A stretch of 64,000 nt of DNA from Alphaproteobacteria bacterium (GCA_016869975.1 VGCZ01000005.1:62001-126000); one strand, 5' to 3'. Counted from the stretch's first letter, positions 1-9,352 are shown. Numbers and translations are program-made. Notes: generated by a model not told the origin, from the sequence alone.

Positions 1-133
1 CTCAACCTCCATGCGCCTTCCGTTAGGCGTAACCCCAAACTGGGCCGTCGGCGTCGGCATCTCAAATACGTGGGAGGTAATCGCCAGCGCGATGCCACGG
101 TGCTACCTGATGGACGATCTGGAGGAGTGTCCC

Positions 134-958
134 ATGCGAGAGACCTCGGTCGCCGAGCGCACGGAGTCCGGCTTCGGGCCCATGCTGCGCGAATGGCGCC
201 GTCGCCGCGGTGCCAGCCAGCTCGAGCTGGCGCTGCGCTCGGGCGTGTCGCAGCGCCACGTCTCGTTCCTCGAATCCGGCCGCGCGCGGCCCAGCCGCGA
301 GATGGTCGGCCAGCTCGCTGGCGCGCTCGACGTGCCGCTGCGCCAGCAGAACGCGCTGATGCTGGCCGCCGGCTTCGCGCCCGTCTACCGCGAGCGCGAT
401 CTCGGCGCGCCGGAGCTGGGCGTGGTGCGCCAGGCGATCGACCACATGCTGAAGCAGCAGGAGCCCTATCCGGCGGTGGTCGTCGATCGCCTGTGGAACC
501 TGATCAACGCCAACGAGCCGGCCAACCGCATGACCGCCTTCCTGCTCGACGGCGTGCCCGGCGCGGCCAAGCGAACCGGGCGGCCCAATCTGTTGCGCTC
601 GATCCTCTCGCGTGACCTGCTGCGCACGCGCATCGACAATTGGGAGGACGTCGCGCGCCATCTCGTGCGCTCGACCTATGCCGAGATCCTGGCCGATGGC
701 GGCGACGAGGAGGCGCTGCGCTTCATCGACGAAGTGATGACGCTGCCCGACGTACCGCGCGCCTGGCGCCATCAACGCTTCGACGAGACGCCGACGCCGA
801 TGCTCTCGGTCGATTTCCGCAAGGGCGATACCAGGCTGCGCCTGTTCACCACCATCGCCACCCTGGGGACCCCGCAGGACATCACGCTGCAGGAAGTGCG
901 TGTCGAATGCTTCTTCCCCGCCGACGAGGCCACCGAGCGCTTCTTCCGCCGGTCGTAG
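134..958 (+). CDS. XRE-family regulator with MmyB-like ligand domain
   Basis: This is a cytoplasmic transcriptional regulator of 274 residues. A Cro/C1 helix-turn-helix lies at about residues 15-72, with recognition-helix region SGVSQRHVSFLESGRARPS. The rest resembles the MmyB-like ligand-binding domain, with tracts such as AGFAPVYRERDL and VVVDRLWNLINANEPA. Members of this family usually control an adjacent oxidoreductase or dehydrogenase gene. I chose the ATG at 134 because a GGAGGAG sequence lies six bases upstream. An in-frame ATG at 11 would add 41 residues that look non-coding. It converges on the nitronate monooxygenase. The ligand and target are unknown, and a target left of the window is plausible. 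Confidence 0.85.
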   Translation: MRETSVAERTESGFGPMLREWRRRRGASQLELALRSGVSQRHVSFLESGRARPSREMVGQLAGALDVPLRQQNALMLAAGFAPVYRERDLGAPELGVVRQAIDHMLKQQEPYPAVVVDRLWNLINANEPANRMTAFLLDGVPGAAKRTGRPNLLRSILSRDLLRTRIDNWEDVARHLVRSTYAEILADGGDEEALRFIDEVMTLPDVPRAWRHQRFDETPTPMLSVDFRKGDTRLRLFTTIATLGTPQDITLQEVRVECFFPADEATERFFRRS

Positions 959-976
959 GGGGCGGCGATACCGCGA

Positions 977-1003
977 GGTCCTTCGCTACGCTCAGGACGA
1001 CAG
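977..1003. repeat. Dispersed palindromic repeat, family B copy 1
   Basis: The short gap between two convergent genes carries GTCCTTCGCTACGCTCAGG followed by ACGAC. The same unit in opposite orientation (GTCCTGAGCGCAGCGAGGGA) occurs near 14089, and a diverged copy lies near 17197. This is the look of a REP-like intergenic repeat rather than a gene. Confidence 0.55.
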
Positions 1004-1021
1004 AGTGGTTCGGAGCACGCG

Positions 1022-1957
1022 TCAGAACGCCCCGGCTCGCGAGCGTTCGGCTTGCTTCAGGCGGATAGCGTGGAAGCCCTCGACGGTACGCTGGATGATC
1101 TCGGCCACCGGCAGCACCTCGTGGATCAGGCCGGCGGTCTGGCCGGCGAGCGCGATGGAGCATTCCATGTCGCCGCCGAAATACAGGTCCTTCACGCTGC
1201 CCAAGGTCGAGCGGTCCATCACGCCCGCCTTGTAGATCGCCTTCGACGTTTCGGTCTTCAGCGCTCGCACGCAGGGCGTGCCGGAGCGGTTGAGCATCAC
1301 CGTGCCGGTATCGGCGGAGTCGAGGATCGCGCGCTTGTAATTCGCGTGCACCGGGCTTTCGGCCGCGCTGACGAAGCGCGTGCCCATCTGGATGCCCTCG
1401 GCACCCAACGCAAACGCCGCCGCCATACCGCGGCCGTCGCAGATGCCGCCGGCGGCGATCAGCGGCAGGTCGACCTTCTCGCGCACCGCCTGGAGCAGCA
1501 CGAGCGTCGAGACATCGTCGGGATTCTTGAAGCCGCCACCTTCGCCGCCCTCGCAGATCAAGCCGTCGACGCCGGCCTCGGCCGCCTTCAGTGCCGCCGA
1601 GAGCGTCGGCACGACGTGGTAGACGATCTTGCCGGCGGCCTTCAGCGGCCCCAGCAGCTTGCCCGGCGAGCCGGCCGAGGTGCTGACGAAGCGCACGTCG
1701 CTCTCGCACACCATGTCGATCATCCTGGCGTCGCGCAGGAAGAGCAGCGGCAGGTTGACGCCGAAGGGCTTGTCGGTGAGATCCTTCATGCGGCGGATCT
1801 CCTGGAGGCAGGCCTCGGTCTCGCCGCTCGAGGTCTCGATGATGCCGACGCCACCGGCATTGCTGACGGCGCTGGCGAGCTGGCTGCGCGCGATCCAACC
1901 CATCGGCGCCTGGACAATGGGATAGGTTGCGCCGGTATGGGCGAGAACGCGGTTCAT
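1022..1957 (-). CDS. Nitronate monooxygenase (2-nitropropane dioxygenase family)
   Basis: This is an FMN-dependent TIM-barrel enzyme of 311 residues that oxidises alkyl nitronates such as propionate-3-nitronate. The family can also act as enoyl reductases of FabK type. Visible marks are the N-terminal IVQAPMGWIA, the glycine-rich AVSNAGGVGII, the phosphate-binding region LICEGGEGGGF and the later LIAAGGICDGRGMAAA. It starts at an ATG at 1957 and is divergent from hslV, with about 60 bases between the starts. The helix-turn-helix gene it converges on could be its regulator, but nothing in the sequence proves it. The exact substrate cannot be told from sequence. Confidence 0.88.
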   Translation of the reverse strand: MNRVLAHTGATYPIVQAPMGWIARSQLASAVSNAGGVGIIETSSGETEACLQEIRRMKDLTDKPFGVNLPLLFLRDARMIDMVCESDVRFVSTSAGSPGKLLGPLKAAGKIVYHVVPTLSAALKAAEAGVDGLICEGGEGGGFKNPDDVSTLVLLQAVREKVDLPLIAAGGICDGRGMAAAFALGAEGIQMGTRFVSAAESPVHANYKRAILDSADTGTVMLNRSGTPCVRALKTETSKAIYKAGVMDRSTLGSVKDLYFGGDMECSIALAGQTAGLIHEVLPVAEIIQRTVEGFHAIRLKQAERSRAGAF

Positions 1958-2019
1958 CGGCAGGGTCCGTTGTTCGACAGGACTTGGAGTCTGCCATATC
2001 AGTGATTACCTAGGCACCC

Positions 2020-2571
2020 ATGAGCGATCCCTCCCAGTCCCCGGTGTGGCACGGCACCACGATCCTGTGCGTGCGCAAGAATGGCGGCGTGGTGTTGGCC
2101 GGCGACGGCCAGGTCAGCCTCGGCCAGACCGTGATCAAGTCCAATGCGCGCAAGGTGCGGCGCATCGGCAACGGCCAGATCGTCGGCGGTTTCGCCGGCG
2201 CAACCGCCGACGCCTTCACGCTCTTCGAGCGGCTGGAGGCCAAGCTGGAGCAGCATCCCGGCCAGCTCACGCGGGCCTGTGTCGAGCTGGCCAAGGACTG
2301 GCGCACCGATCGCTACCTGCGTCGGCTGGAGGCGATGATGGCGGTGGCCGACAAGTCGGTGTCCCTGGTGCTGACCGGCACCGGCGACGTGCTGGAGCCC
2401 GAGGACGGGCTGATCGGCATCGGCTCGGGCGGCAACTATGCGCTGGCCGCGGCGCGCGCGCTGATCGACGTCGACGGCCTCGACGCCGAGGCGGTGGCGC
2501 GCAAGGCGATGAAGATCGCCGCCGACATTTGCGTCTATACCAACACCAACGTGATCGTCGAAAAGCTCTAA
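2020..2571 (+). CDS. hslV: ATP-dependent protease subunit HslV
   Basis: This is the proteolytic subunit of the HslVU (ClpQY) complex, a threonine protease assembled as stacked hexamers in the cytoplasm. It has 183 residues. The catalytic Thr13 lies in [16 protein letters not shown], so a 12-residue propeptide must be removed, unlike the one-Met form in E. coli. The conserved [29 protein letters not shown] and [15 protein letters not shown] tracts are intact. It is followed 75 bases later by hslU. The Shine-Dalgarno sequence is weak (only AGG near 2012). Confidence 0.97.
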   Translation: MSDPSQSPVWHGTTILCVRKNGGVVLAGDGQVSLGQTVIKSNARKVRRIGNGQIVGGFAGATADAFTLFERLEAKLEQHPGQLTRACVELAKDWRTDRYLRRLEAMMAVADKSVSLVLTGTGDVLEPEDGLIGIGSGGNYALAAARALIDVDGLDAEAVARKAMKIAADICVYTNTNVIVEKL

Positions 2572-2646
2572 GCTCGTTTCGACCGAAGCGGCAGAGGCGC
2601 GCCTCAGGGGTGCCCGCGCCGCGCATCGCGCCTCGAGGAGGGCGAC

Positions 2647-3957
2647 ATGGCTGAGTTTTCTCCCCGTGAGATCGTCTCCGAGCTGGACCGCCACATCGTC
2701 GGCCAGAACGACGCCAAGCGCGCCGTCGCCATCGCGCTGCGCAACCGCTGGCGCCGTCAGCAGCTGCCGGAGGGGCTGCGCGAGGAGGTGCTGCCCAAGA
2801 ACATCCTGATGATCGGGCCGACCGGCTGCGGCAAGACCGAGATCGCGCGCCGGCTGGCGAAGCTTGCCGAGGCGCCGTTCCTGAAGGTCGAGGCGACCAA
2901 GTTCACCGAGGTCGGCTATGTCGGCCGCGATGTCGAGCAGATCGCGCGCGACCTGATGGAGGTGTCGATCGGCATGACGCGCGAGCGCCTGCGCAAGGAC
3001 GTGCGGGCCAGGGCCGAACTGGCGGCCGAGGAGCGCGTCGTCGAGGCGCTGGTCGGCAACAGCGCCAGCAGCGATACCAAGCTGCGCTTCCGGCACAAGA
3101 TCCGCGATGGCGAGCTCAACGACCGCGAGGTCGACATCGAGGTCGCCGACACCGGCGGGCCGGCGACCTTCGAGATCCCCGGCATGCCCAACGGCTCGGT
3201 GGGCATGGTCAATATCGGCGACATGCTGGGCAAGGCGCTGGGCGGCGGCCGCACCAAGAAGCGCACCATGACGGTGAAGGACGCCATGGAGCTGCTCACC
3301 CGCGAGGAGAGCGACAAGCTGCTCGACCAGGAGCGCGTCATCCGCGAGGCTAAGGACGCGGCCGAGCAGAACGGCATCGTCTTCATCGACGAGATCGACA
3401 AGATCTGCGCGCGCTCGGAGTATCGCGGCGGTGGCGATGTCAGCCGCGAGGGCGTGCAGCGCGACTTGCTGCCGCTGATCGAGGGCACCACCGTCAACAC
3501 CAAGCACGGGCCGATCAAGACCGACCACATCCTGTTCATCTGCTCCGGCGCCTTCCATCTCGCCAAGCCCTCGGACCTGCTGCCCGAGCTGCAGGGCCGC
3601 GTGCCGATCCGTGTGACGTTGCAGGGCCTGACGCAGGAAGATTTCCGCCGCATCCTGGTCGAGCCCGAGGCCAGCCTGCTGAAGCAGTACAAGGCGCTGA
3701 TGGGCACCGAGAAGGTGGCGCTCGACTTTGCCGACGACGCCATCGACGAGCTGGCGCGGCTGGCGGCGGAGATCAACGCCTCGCTGGAGAATATCGGCGC
3801 GCGCCGCCTGCACACGGTGCTGGAGAAGCTGCTCGAGGAGATCAGCTTCACCGCCTCGGATCGCGGCGGCGAGAGCGTGACGATCGACGCGGCCTATGTG
3901 CGCGAGCGGGTCAGCGCGCTGGCCAAGAACGCCGATCTCAGCAAGTACATCCTCTGA
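2647..3957 (+). CDS. hslU: ATP-dependent protease ATPase subunit HslU
   Basis: This is the AAA+ unfoldase that feeds substrates into HslV. It has 436 residues. Walker A GPTGCGKT is at about 57-64, the Walker B region is [10 protein letters not shown] near 243-252, and the alpha I-domain lies between them. The C-terminal SKYIL tail, which inserts into HslV and activates it, is present, so the pair should be functional. The start at 2647 has a strong GAGGAGGG ribosome-binding site. Its stop codon overlaps the start of a small downstream ORF. Confidence 0.97.
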   Translation: MAEFSPREIVSELDRHIVGQNDAKRAVAIALRNRWRRQQLPEGLREEVLPKNILMIGPTGCGKTEIARRLAKLAEAPFLKVEATKFTEVGYVGRDVEQIARDLMEVSIGMTRERLRKDVRARAELAAEERVVEALVGNSASSDTKLRFRHKIRDGELNDREVDIEVADTGGPATFEIPGMPNGSVGMVNIGDMLGKALGGGRTKKRTMTVKDAMELLTREESDKLLDQERVIREAKDAAEQNGIVFIDEIDKICARSEYRGGGDVSREGVQRDLLPLIEGTTVNTKHGPIKTDHILFICSGAFHLAKPSDLLPELQGRVPIRVTLQGLTQEDFRRILVEPEASLLKQYKALMGTEKVALDFADDAIDELARLAAEINASLENIGARRLHTVLEKLLEEISFTASDRGGESVTIDAAYVRERVSALAKNADLSKYIL

Positions 3958-4199
3958 TGGCGCGCCGCGCGCCCGCCGCCGGCAAGGCCGCGCACGACGC
4001 CCGCTATACGCATGTCGTCACGCTGCCGACGCAGCCGCCCGCGCGCGTGGCGGAGATCGACGCCGAGGCGCGCCGTGCCTCGGCCGGGCGCTGCGGACGT
4101 TGGGCCTCGCCGGGCAAGCTGCATGTCGGCTTCGCCGAGGCGGCGCATCGCGACGCCTTCGTTTTGTGGCTGACACTGTCTGGGATCGAGCGCGGTTAG
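3957..4199 (+). CDS. Small hypothetical protein coupled to hslU
   Basis: This is an 80-residue ORF whose ATG overlaps the hslU stop (TGATG), so it would be translated by coupling. It is basic and alanine-rich at the start ([20 protein letters not shown]). The middle part THVVTLPTQPPARVAEIDAE and the end RDAFVLWLTLSGIERG look like a folded small protein. I do not recognise a family. Support is the overlap and third-position GC like its neighbours, and a strong hairpin follows at 4213. It could still be a chance ORF. Confidence 0.5.
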   Translation: MARRAPAAGKAAHDARYTHVVTLPTQPPARVAEIDAEARRASAGRCGRWASPGKLHVGFAEAAHRDAFVLWLTLSGIERG

Positions 4200-4212
4200 G
4201 ACGAAGTCTCTG

Positions 4213-4239
4213 GGAGCGCCGGCGAGACGCCGGCGCTCC
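4213..4239. terminator. Strong hairpin between convergent units
   Basis: A perfect 12-base stem, GGAGCGCCGGCG and its complement, closes a three-base AGA loop. It lies between the rightward hslVU unit and the leftward MFS/small-protein unit. There is no T tract, so a Rho-assisted or bidirectional stop is more likely than a classic intrinsic terminator. Confidence 0.6.
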
Positions 4240-4248
4240 TAGGAAGAC

Positions 4249-4404
4249 TCAGAAACAGAACACCGAGCCGATATCGAGCAGGATCGAGGCGCCGCGTTCG
4301 GCCCATAGCCACGCCGCCAGCACGGCGACGCCGAGCGCCGGTGTGCCGAGCGCGATCAACAGCGCGCGGTTCGAAGACTCGGTGGCGGGCGAACTGGCGT
4401 CCAT
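4249..4404 (-). CDS. 51-residue single-span membrane protein
   Basis: Reading the reverse strand gives an intact 51-codon ORF that starts at the ATG at 4404. Residues 1-12 are polar (MDASSPATESSN). A hydrophobic helix follows at about 14-33 (LLIALGTPALGVAVLAAWLW), then a charged turn AERG and a second hydrophobic tail SILLDIGSVFCF. It begins 15 bases after the stop of the upstream MFS gene on the same strand, so the two are probably co-transcribed. I do not know the family. The gene is short enough to be missed by automatic calling. No good Shine-Dalgarno is seen, so coupling to the MFS gene is likely. Confidence 0.5.
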   Translation of the reverse strand: MDASSPATESSNRALLIALGTPALGVAVLAAWLWAERGASILLDIGSVFCF

Positions 4405-4419
4405 GGCGTGACTATGGGC

Positions 4420-5667
4420 TCAGGCCGGCCTTGCGGCAAGATCGCGGGCCACGGGCTGTTCGCGGATCGGCCAGTTCAGCGCCGCCGCAGTCAGGCCCAA
4501 CCCGATCGAGATCCACCACATCAGGTCGTAGTTGCCGGTGGCGTCGAACAAGCGGCCGCCGCCCCAGCCGCCGACAAAGCTGCCGACCTGGTGGCTCATG
4601 AAGACGACGCCGGAGAGCATCGCGGCATTGGCCGGGCCGTAGATGTACATCACCAGCCCGTTGGTCAGCGCGACCGTGCCCAGCCATAGGAAGCCCAAGG
4701 TGGCGGCGAAGATCAGCACCGAGGCGCCCGACAGCGGCAGCACGAGGAAGACGATGAAGGAGAGCGAACGCATGAAGTAGAGCAGCGCCAGCATGTCCTT
4801 GCGCGGGTACTTGCCGCCCAGCCAGCCCCACAGGATCGTGCCGGCGATGTTGAACAGGCCGACCAGGCCGATCGCCCAGCCGCCCAGTTCGGCCGGCGAG
4901 ATCGCCTTGCCGAACAGCGCCAGGCCGACGCCCTTGTCGGCGATGTAGGGCGGCAGATGCAGGCCCACGAAGGTGACATGGAAGCCGCAGACGAAGTAGC
5001 CGATGGTCAACAGCCAGAAGGCGCGCATGCCGAAGGCTTCGGAGAGCGCCTCGCGCGCCGACTGCTTGCGCGGCGCGCCGGCGGCGGCGGGCGCCGCCTT
5101 GGGTCCGCGCAGCGCCCAGGCGAGCGGGATCATCGCCAGCGAGATCAGGGTCAGCACGAAAAGCGTGAAGTGCCAGTCGTTGTAGCGGTCCTGCAGGATC
5201 GAGGCGAAGGGCACGATGGCGAACTGGCCGATGGAGCCGCCGGCGGTGGCGATGCCCATCGCCAGCGAGCGCTTGTCGGGCGGCGTCATGCGGCCGACCG
5301 CCGCTAGGATGGTGGGGAAGCTGGCGGCGGCGATGCCGATGCCCGAGAGGATGTTGCCGGCGATCAGCGCCACGCCGCCGGTGGCCTGGGAGATGATGAA
5401 CAGGCCGGCGACGTTCACCGCGGCGCCGATGGCGACGACCTTGGCGGTGCCGAATCGGTCGGCCAGGCCACCGACGAAGGGCGAGAACACGCCCATCAGC
5501 AGCATGGCCAGCGCGTTGGCGAAGGACCACAGCTCGCGGCCGACCTGCAGGTCGGCCGCGATCGGCTTCTGGAAGATGCCGAAGCTCTGGCGGGCGCCCA
5601 GGCCGATGGACAGGATCAGGCCGCCGCAGAAGACGGCGATCCAGAAGTTACGCTGCTGCGCGGTCAT
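4420..5667 (-). CDS. MFS transporter, monocarboxylate/oxalate-formate type
   Basis: This is an inner-membrane transporter of 415 residues with about twelve predicted helices. The MFS loop motif GGLADRFGTAK after helix 2 and the ARQSFGIFQKPIAADL tract after helix 1 resemble the oxalate:formate antiporter and monocarboxylate branch. The substrate cannot be read from sequence. I chose the ATG at 5667 (MTAQQRNFW) because a GAGGAG lies ten bases upstream. A longer frame to 5736 adds a non-membrane stretch without such a site. A 51-residue membrane protein follows on the same strand. The gene is divergent from the secreted peptidase, with about 200 bases between them. Confidence 0.85.
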   Translation of the reverse strand: MTAQQRNFWIAVFCGGLILSIGLGARQSFGIFQKPIAADLQVGRELWSFANALAMLLMGVFSPFVGGLADRFGTAKVVAIGAAVNVAGLFIISQATGGVALIAGNILSGIGIAAASFPTILAAVGRMTPPDKRSLAMGIATAGGSIGQFAIVPFASILQDRYNDWHFTLFVLTLISLAMIPLAWALRGPKAAPAAAGAPRKQSAREALSEAFGMRAFWLLTIGYFVCGFHVTFVGLHLPPYIADKGVGLALFGKAISPAELGGWAIGLVGLFNIAGTILWGWLGGKYPRKDMLALLYFMRSLSFIVFLVLPLSGASVLIFAATLGFLWLGTVALTNGLVMYIYGPANAAMLSGVVFMSHQVGSFVGGWGGGRLFDATGNYDLMWWISIGLGLTAAALNWPIREQPVARDLAARPA

Positions 5668-5871
5668 CTGAAGAGTGCTCCTCGGGGCGTCCCCGCCCGG
5701 CGCCGGCAATCTGACCGCCGACAGGTGCATATACAACTATGTCCTGCTCGCCTACCCGTGAGCGGGATTTGTGCGAGCCCGGCCGGGGCGGAAATAGTCT
5801 GAGGGGCGGTGGTCGCGTACACTCCACCAAGGTTGGGGGCGACCGGTGCGGCAATAGTGGTTCGTCTGACC

Positions 5872-7407
5872 ATGTCAAACCATGTCAAAGTTGTCAGCTT
5901 TCTGATTGTCGCCCTGTTGGCGTTCGCGGCCTCGGCGTCGGCGCAGGGCGTGCCGCGGATCGAGGACAAGCCCTGCTGGTTCAAGCCGCCGCGCGGCGAG
6001 CAGGCGCGCTGCCTGGTGCTGACGGTGCGCGAGAACCGCCAGCTCGACACGAGCCGCCTGATCCGCCTGCCGGTTGCGATCCTCAAGGCGCGCGGCTCGG
6101 CGCCGGCGGCCGATCCTGTCCTGCATCTGTCCGGCGGCCCCGGCGACTCGCCGCTCTCGGCGTCGGAGCCGGGCGGTGACGCGATGAACGACGGCGACTG
6201 GTGGAACAGCACCGTCGAGCTCCGGCGGCGCCGCGACTACATCATCATCGGCCAGCGCGGCGCCAAGCTGTCGGAGCCCGAGCTGCGCTGCGAGGATCTC
6301 GACGTCCAGCGCTCCTTTCTGACGCGGGCGGGTCGGCCCAGCGAAGCGGTCGAACGCGAGCGCGCGGCGATGGCGCGCTGCGCCCAGCGCCTCAGCACCT
6401 CAGGCGTCGACCTGGCGCAGTACAACACGCTCAGCCTGGCCGACGACGTCGCCGATCTGGCGCAGGCGTTGGGGCTGCGCCAGATCAACCTGCACGGCGT
6501 CAGCTACGGCACGCGTTGGGCGCTGGAGGTGATGCGCCGGCATCCGAGCCTGGTGCGCTCGGCGGTGCTCGACGCGGTCTATCCGCCGCATATCGTCGCC
6601 GACGACGGCGAGGCCGATATCGTGCGCGGCGTCTTCGAGCGGCTCTATGCCGATTGCGCCGCCGACGCGCGTTGCGGTCGCCGCCATCCCCATCTGCGCG
6701 CGCGGCTGGAGGGCCTGATCGAGCGCATGGAGGCCGAACCGGTGCCCTTGAAGCTCAACCTCGCCGACGGCAAGACAGAGGTGGCGATGACCGGCGGCAA
6801 GGTGCTGCTGACGCTCCTGCACATGATGCGCCTGGGCGGCACCGAGATCGGCCGGTTGCCTTACGTGATCGACCGTACGATTCGCGGCGACTACGTGCCG
6901 CTGACCTTCTACGCCACCGACCTCGAGGAGAGCGAAGGCGGCCTGGCCGATGACGGGCCGCCCGAGATGGGTGGTCTCTACAACGCCGTGGAGTGCCGTG
7001 AGAACAGCCAGCTGGTCGATCCCGCGGCGCGCCGGCGCGCCATCGAGGCCAACGGTATCTACGGCCTGGTGCCCCGGCTCAACACGGCGCCCGACACCTG
7101 CCCGGCATGGCGCGTGCCGTCGGCGCCGGCGGCGCAGCGCCAACCGGTGCGCAGCGCCATCCCGACCTTGCTGCTGAGCGGCGCCTACGACTGGCTGACG
7201 CCGCCGGCCTGGGCGGTCGACCAGTTGCGCTACCTCGACAACGCACGCCACATCGAGTTCCGCGCGCTCGGCCACGCCACCGTGGTACAGGGCAACTGCG
7301 CCGCCCGCCTGGTCGATTTCTTTACCCTGCACGCCGATCCCAAGCGCCTGCCGTCCTGCATCGAGCGCAACAGCCCGCCAGCCTTCATCGACAGCCTGAG
7401 ACGGTAG
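5872..7407 (+). CDS. Secreted alpha/beta hydrolase, S33 peptidase (TAP-like)
   Basis: This is a 511-residue periplasmic or secreted peptidase-like hydrolase. Residues 1-24 are a signal peptide ending ASA before QG. The oxyanion segment LHLSGGPGDSPL is at about 83-94, the nucleophile elbow GVSYG has Ser211, and the C-terminal TAP-like region contains LLLSGAYDWLTPP (acid) and ALGHATVVQG (His). The family includes tripeptidyl aminopeptidases and proline iminopeptidases, and the real substrate is unknown. The ATG at 5872 was chosen because the signal peptide begins there. A frame from 5809 would bury it. The gene converges on hisH with a 24-base gap. Confidence 0.85.
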   Translation: MSNHVKVVSFLIVALLAFAASASAQGVPRIEDKPCWFKPPRGEQARCLVLTVRENRQLDTSRLIRLPVAILKARGSAPAADPVLHLSGGPGDSPLSASEPGGDAMNDGDWWNSTVELRRRRDYIIIGQRGAKLSEPELRCEDLDVQRSFLTRAGRPSEAVERERAAMARCAQRLSTSGVDLAQYNTLSLADDVADLAQALGLRQINLHGVSYGTRWALEVMRRHPSLVRSAVLDAVYPPHIVADDGEADIVRGVFERLYADCAADARCGRRHPHLRARLEGLIERMEAEPVPLKLNLADGKTEVAMTGGKVLLTLLHMMRLGGTEIGRLPYVIDRTIRGDYVPLTFYATDLEESEGGLADDGPPEMGGLYNAVECRENSQLVDPAARRRAIEANGIYGLVPRLNTAPDTCPAWRVPSAPAAQRQPVRSAIPTLLLSGAYDWLTPPAWAVDQLRYLDNARHIEFRALGHATVVQGNCAARLVDFFTLHADPKRLPSCIERNSPPAFIDSLRR

Positions 7408-7431
7408 CGTTACCCGTCGCCGACGAGTCCT

Positions 7432-8079
7432 CTACGGTTTCCAACGCAGGAAGTTGGCGATCAGCGTGAGCCCGGTGCGCTGGCTCTTCTCGGGGTGGAA
7501 CTGCGTGCCCGCCATGTTGTCGCGGCCGACCATCGCGGTGAGCTTGCCGCCATAGTCGGTGCGCGCCAGCACCGTATCGGGGTTCTCGGCGCGCAACGCG
7601 TAGGAGTGCACGAAGTAGGCGTGATCGCCGGGGGCGATGCCAGCAAGCAGCGGATGCGTCTTGGCGAGATCAACCAGCTCGTTCCAGCCCATATGCGGGA
7701 TCTTGAGCGACCGGTCGGCGGGCTCGATGCGGACCACCTCGCCCGCGATCCAGTCGAGGCCGGGATGCGTGCCGTATTCGACGCCGCGCGTGGCCATCAG
7801 CTGCATGCCGACGCAGATGCCGAGGAACGGCTTGCCGCGCTCGATCACCTCGCGATTCAAGATTTCGACCATGCCAGGCACGGCATAGAGGCCGGCGCGG
7901 CAATCGGCGAAAGCGCCGACGCCGGGCAGCACGATGCGCTCGGCGCGCTCGACGATCTGGGGATCGCCGCTCACGACAATGTCGTGGCCGCTGCCGGACT
8001 CGCGGGCGGCGCGCTCGAAGGCCTTGGCGGCGGAACGCAGATTGCCGGAGCCGTAGTCGACGATGGCGACGGTTGGCAT
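7432..8079 (-). CDS. hisH: Imidazole glycerol phosphate synthase, glutaminase subunit HisH
   Basis: HisH supplies ammonia from glutamine to HisF in the fifth step of histidine synthesis. It has 215 residues and is a class I amidotransferase. The nucleophile is Cys89 in [10 protein letters not shown], and the His195/Glu197 pair lies in HPEKSQRTG. The start at 8079 ([16 protein letters not shown]) follows hisB by seven bases. The usual partners hisA and hisF are not downstream. The next gene is a convergent peptidase, so HisF must be encoded elsewhere. Confidence 0.96.
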   Translation of the reverse strand: MPTVAIVDYGSGNLRSAAKAFERAARESGSGHDIVVSGDPQIVERAERIVLPGVGAFADCRAGLYAVPGMVEILNREVIERGKPFLGICVGMQLMATRGVEYGTHPGLDWIAGEVVRIEPADRSLKIPHMGWNELVDLAKTHPLLAGIAPGDHAYFVHSYALRAENPDTVLARTDYGGKLTAMVGRDNMAGTQFHPEKSQRTGLTLIANFLRWKP

Positions 8080-8086
8080 GGGACGG

Positions 8087-8692
8087 CTAGAGCACGCCCT
8101 TGGTCGAGGGCACCGCTTGCGCCGCGCGGGGATCGATCTCGACCGCCTGGCGCAGCGCGCGTGCCAGCCCCTTGAAGCAGCTCTCGACGATATGGTGGTT
8201 GTTCTCGCCGTACTGGTTCCAGACGTGCAGCGTGAGCCCGCCCATCTGGGCGAAGGCCTGGAACCATTCCTTGAACAGCTCGGTGTCCATCTCGCCCAGC
8301 TTGGGCCGCGAGAATTGCACCTTCCAGACCAGATAGGGCCGGTTCGAGGCGTCGAGCGCCACGTCGGTGCGCGTCTCGTCCATCGGGATGATGGCCGCGC
8401 CATAGCGGCGGATGCCCTTGCGGTCGCCCAGCGCCTTGCTGAGCGCCTCGCCCAGGGCCAGGCCGACATCCTCGGTGGTGTGGTGGAAGTCGATATGCAG
8501 GTCGCCCTTGGCGCGCACCTTGATGTCGAACAGGCCGTGCTTGGCGAGCTGGTCGAGCATGTGGTCGAGGAAGCCGATGCCGGTTTGCACATCCGATGTG
8601 CCCGAGCCATCGAGGTTCATCGACACCTCGATATCGGTCTCCTTGGTCTTGCGCGCCACCGTAGCGACACGGGGCGCGGGCGCGCTGGACAT
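8087..8692 (-). CDS. hisB: Imidazoleglycerol-phosphate dehydratase HisB
   Basis: HisB catalyses the Mn-dependent dehydration of imidazoleglycerol phosphate to imidazole acetol phosphate. It has 201 residues and is the single-domain form without the phosphatase domain found in enterobacteria, as usual in alphaproteobacteria. Metal-binding motifs are [28 protein letters not shown] and [19 protein letters not shown]. The ATG at 8692 is preceded closely by GGTGAGGAG. A GTG four codons earlier is a less likely start. It is translated just ahead of hisH. Confidence 0.96.
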   Translation of the reverse strand: MSSAPAPRVATVARKTKETDIEVSMNLDGSGTSDVQTGIGFLDHMLDQLAKHGLFDIKVRAKGDLHIDFHHTTEDVGLALGEALSKALGDRKGIRRYGAAIIPMDETRTDVALDASNRPYLVWKVQFSRPKLGEMDTELFKEWFQAFAQMGGLTLHVWNQYGENNHHIVESCFKGLARALRQAVEIDPRAAQAVPSTKGVL

Positions 8693-8780
8693 GGAACTCC
8701 TCACCGCGAAAGCAGCGTCCCTATATCAGAGCGGTACCGGTGGGGCCACTGAGGCGGTGCTGCCTCGGACCGCGCGCCGA

Positions 8781-8816
8781 AGCGGGACATGTGGGGTGGC
8801 TGGAAATATGTCCCGC
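8781..8816. repeat. Perfect 10-base inverted repeat upstream of hisB
   Basis: The arms AGCGGGACAT (8781-8790) and ATGTCCCGCT (8807-8816) are perfect complements separated by about 17 bases. They lie about 90 bases upstream of the hisB start. The arrangement could be an operator or an RNA hairpin in the hisB leader. No attenuator-like run of His codons was found. Confidence 0.45.
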
Positions 8817-9337
8817 TCCGGCACGCGATCCGAAGCAGCTTGGGGATCACGCGCTCGCTGTCGCGGATCGAATTCGGGGCGGAAAGACGCCGTGGCGCAC
8901 GCGGTCGAAACCCGGGAGACGTCCCATTCATCGTTGCCTGTCAGCCACATGCCAGCCGCCCGAGAGGAGAGTCGAGAGGGCGGTCCGGGTGGAGCACAGA
9001 CTTCCCTCACGGCCGGACGATGGGTAGTCGCCGGGACGAATGGGACGCTGGTCCGGGGATTTCAACGCACGCGGTCTGTGGAAGTGGACCGCGATTGGTG
9101 CATCGGTACTATCAGTTCTTTCCTATGCCGTTCGTTAAAACACCCGAGCCGAAAATCAGGGGCTCGGTACGCTTGTATGAACTCAACGCTACTCTTTATG
9201 CGGATGGTATGAACCATCTCATATCTACCTGAAAATACAGGTTCCATGTATGTAACGAATCTCGCGTCTTGAGTCAATTGGCATGCATAGTGTTCTGTTT
9301 TTATTCGTCGATCACTGTCTGTGCATGATGTGCCGAA

Positions 9338-9352
9338 TGATCCTTCGGATCA
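9338..9352 (-). terminator. Small hairpin after rsmB
   Basis: TGATCC and GGATCA pair across a TTC loop, five bases past the rsmB stop on its own strand. There is no T tract, so it is a weak terminator candidate at best. Confidence 0.3.

Noticed and set aside
1-12. Possible start of a leftward gene (ATG GAG GTT GAG on the reverse strand, with GGAAGG upstream).
   Set aside because: Only four codons are inside the window, so no claim can be made.
7432-8610. A 392-codon frame suggesting an N-terminal extension of HisH.
   Set aside because: The extension is hisB read in another frame. HisH starts normally at [13 protein letters not shown].
8412-9212. Plus-strand ORF of 266 codons over hisB and its upstream gap.
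   Set aside because: It overlaps hisB in the opposite direction, and its sequence is low-complexity shadow translation rich in Arg, Ser and Thr.
9062-9277. Reverse-strand ORF of 71 codons in the AT-richer part of the hisB-rsmB gap.
   Set aside because: No recognisable family and no clear ribosome-binding site.
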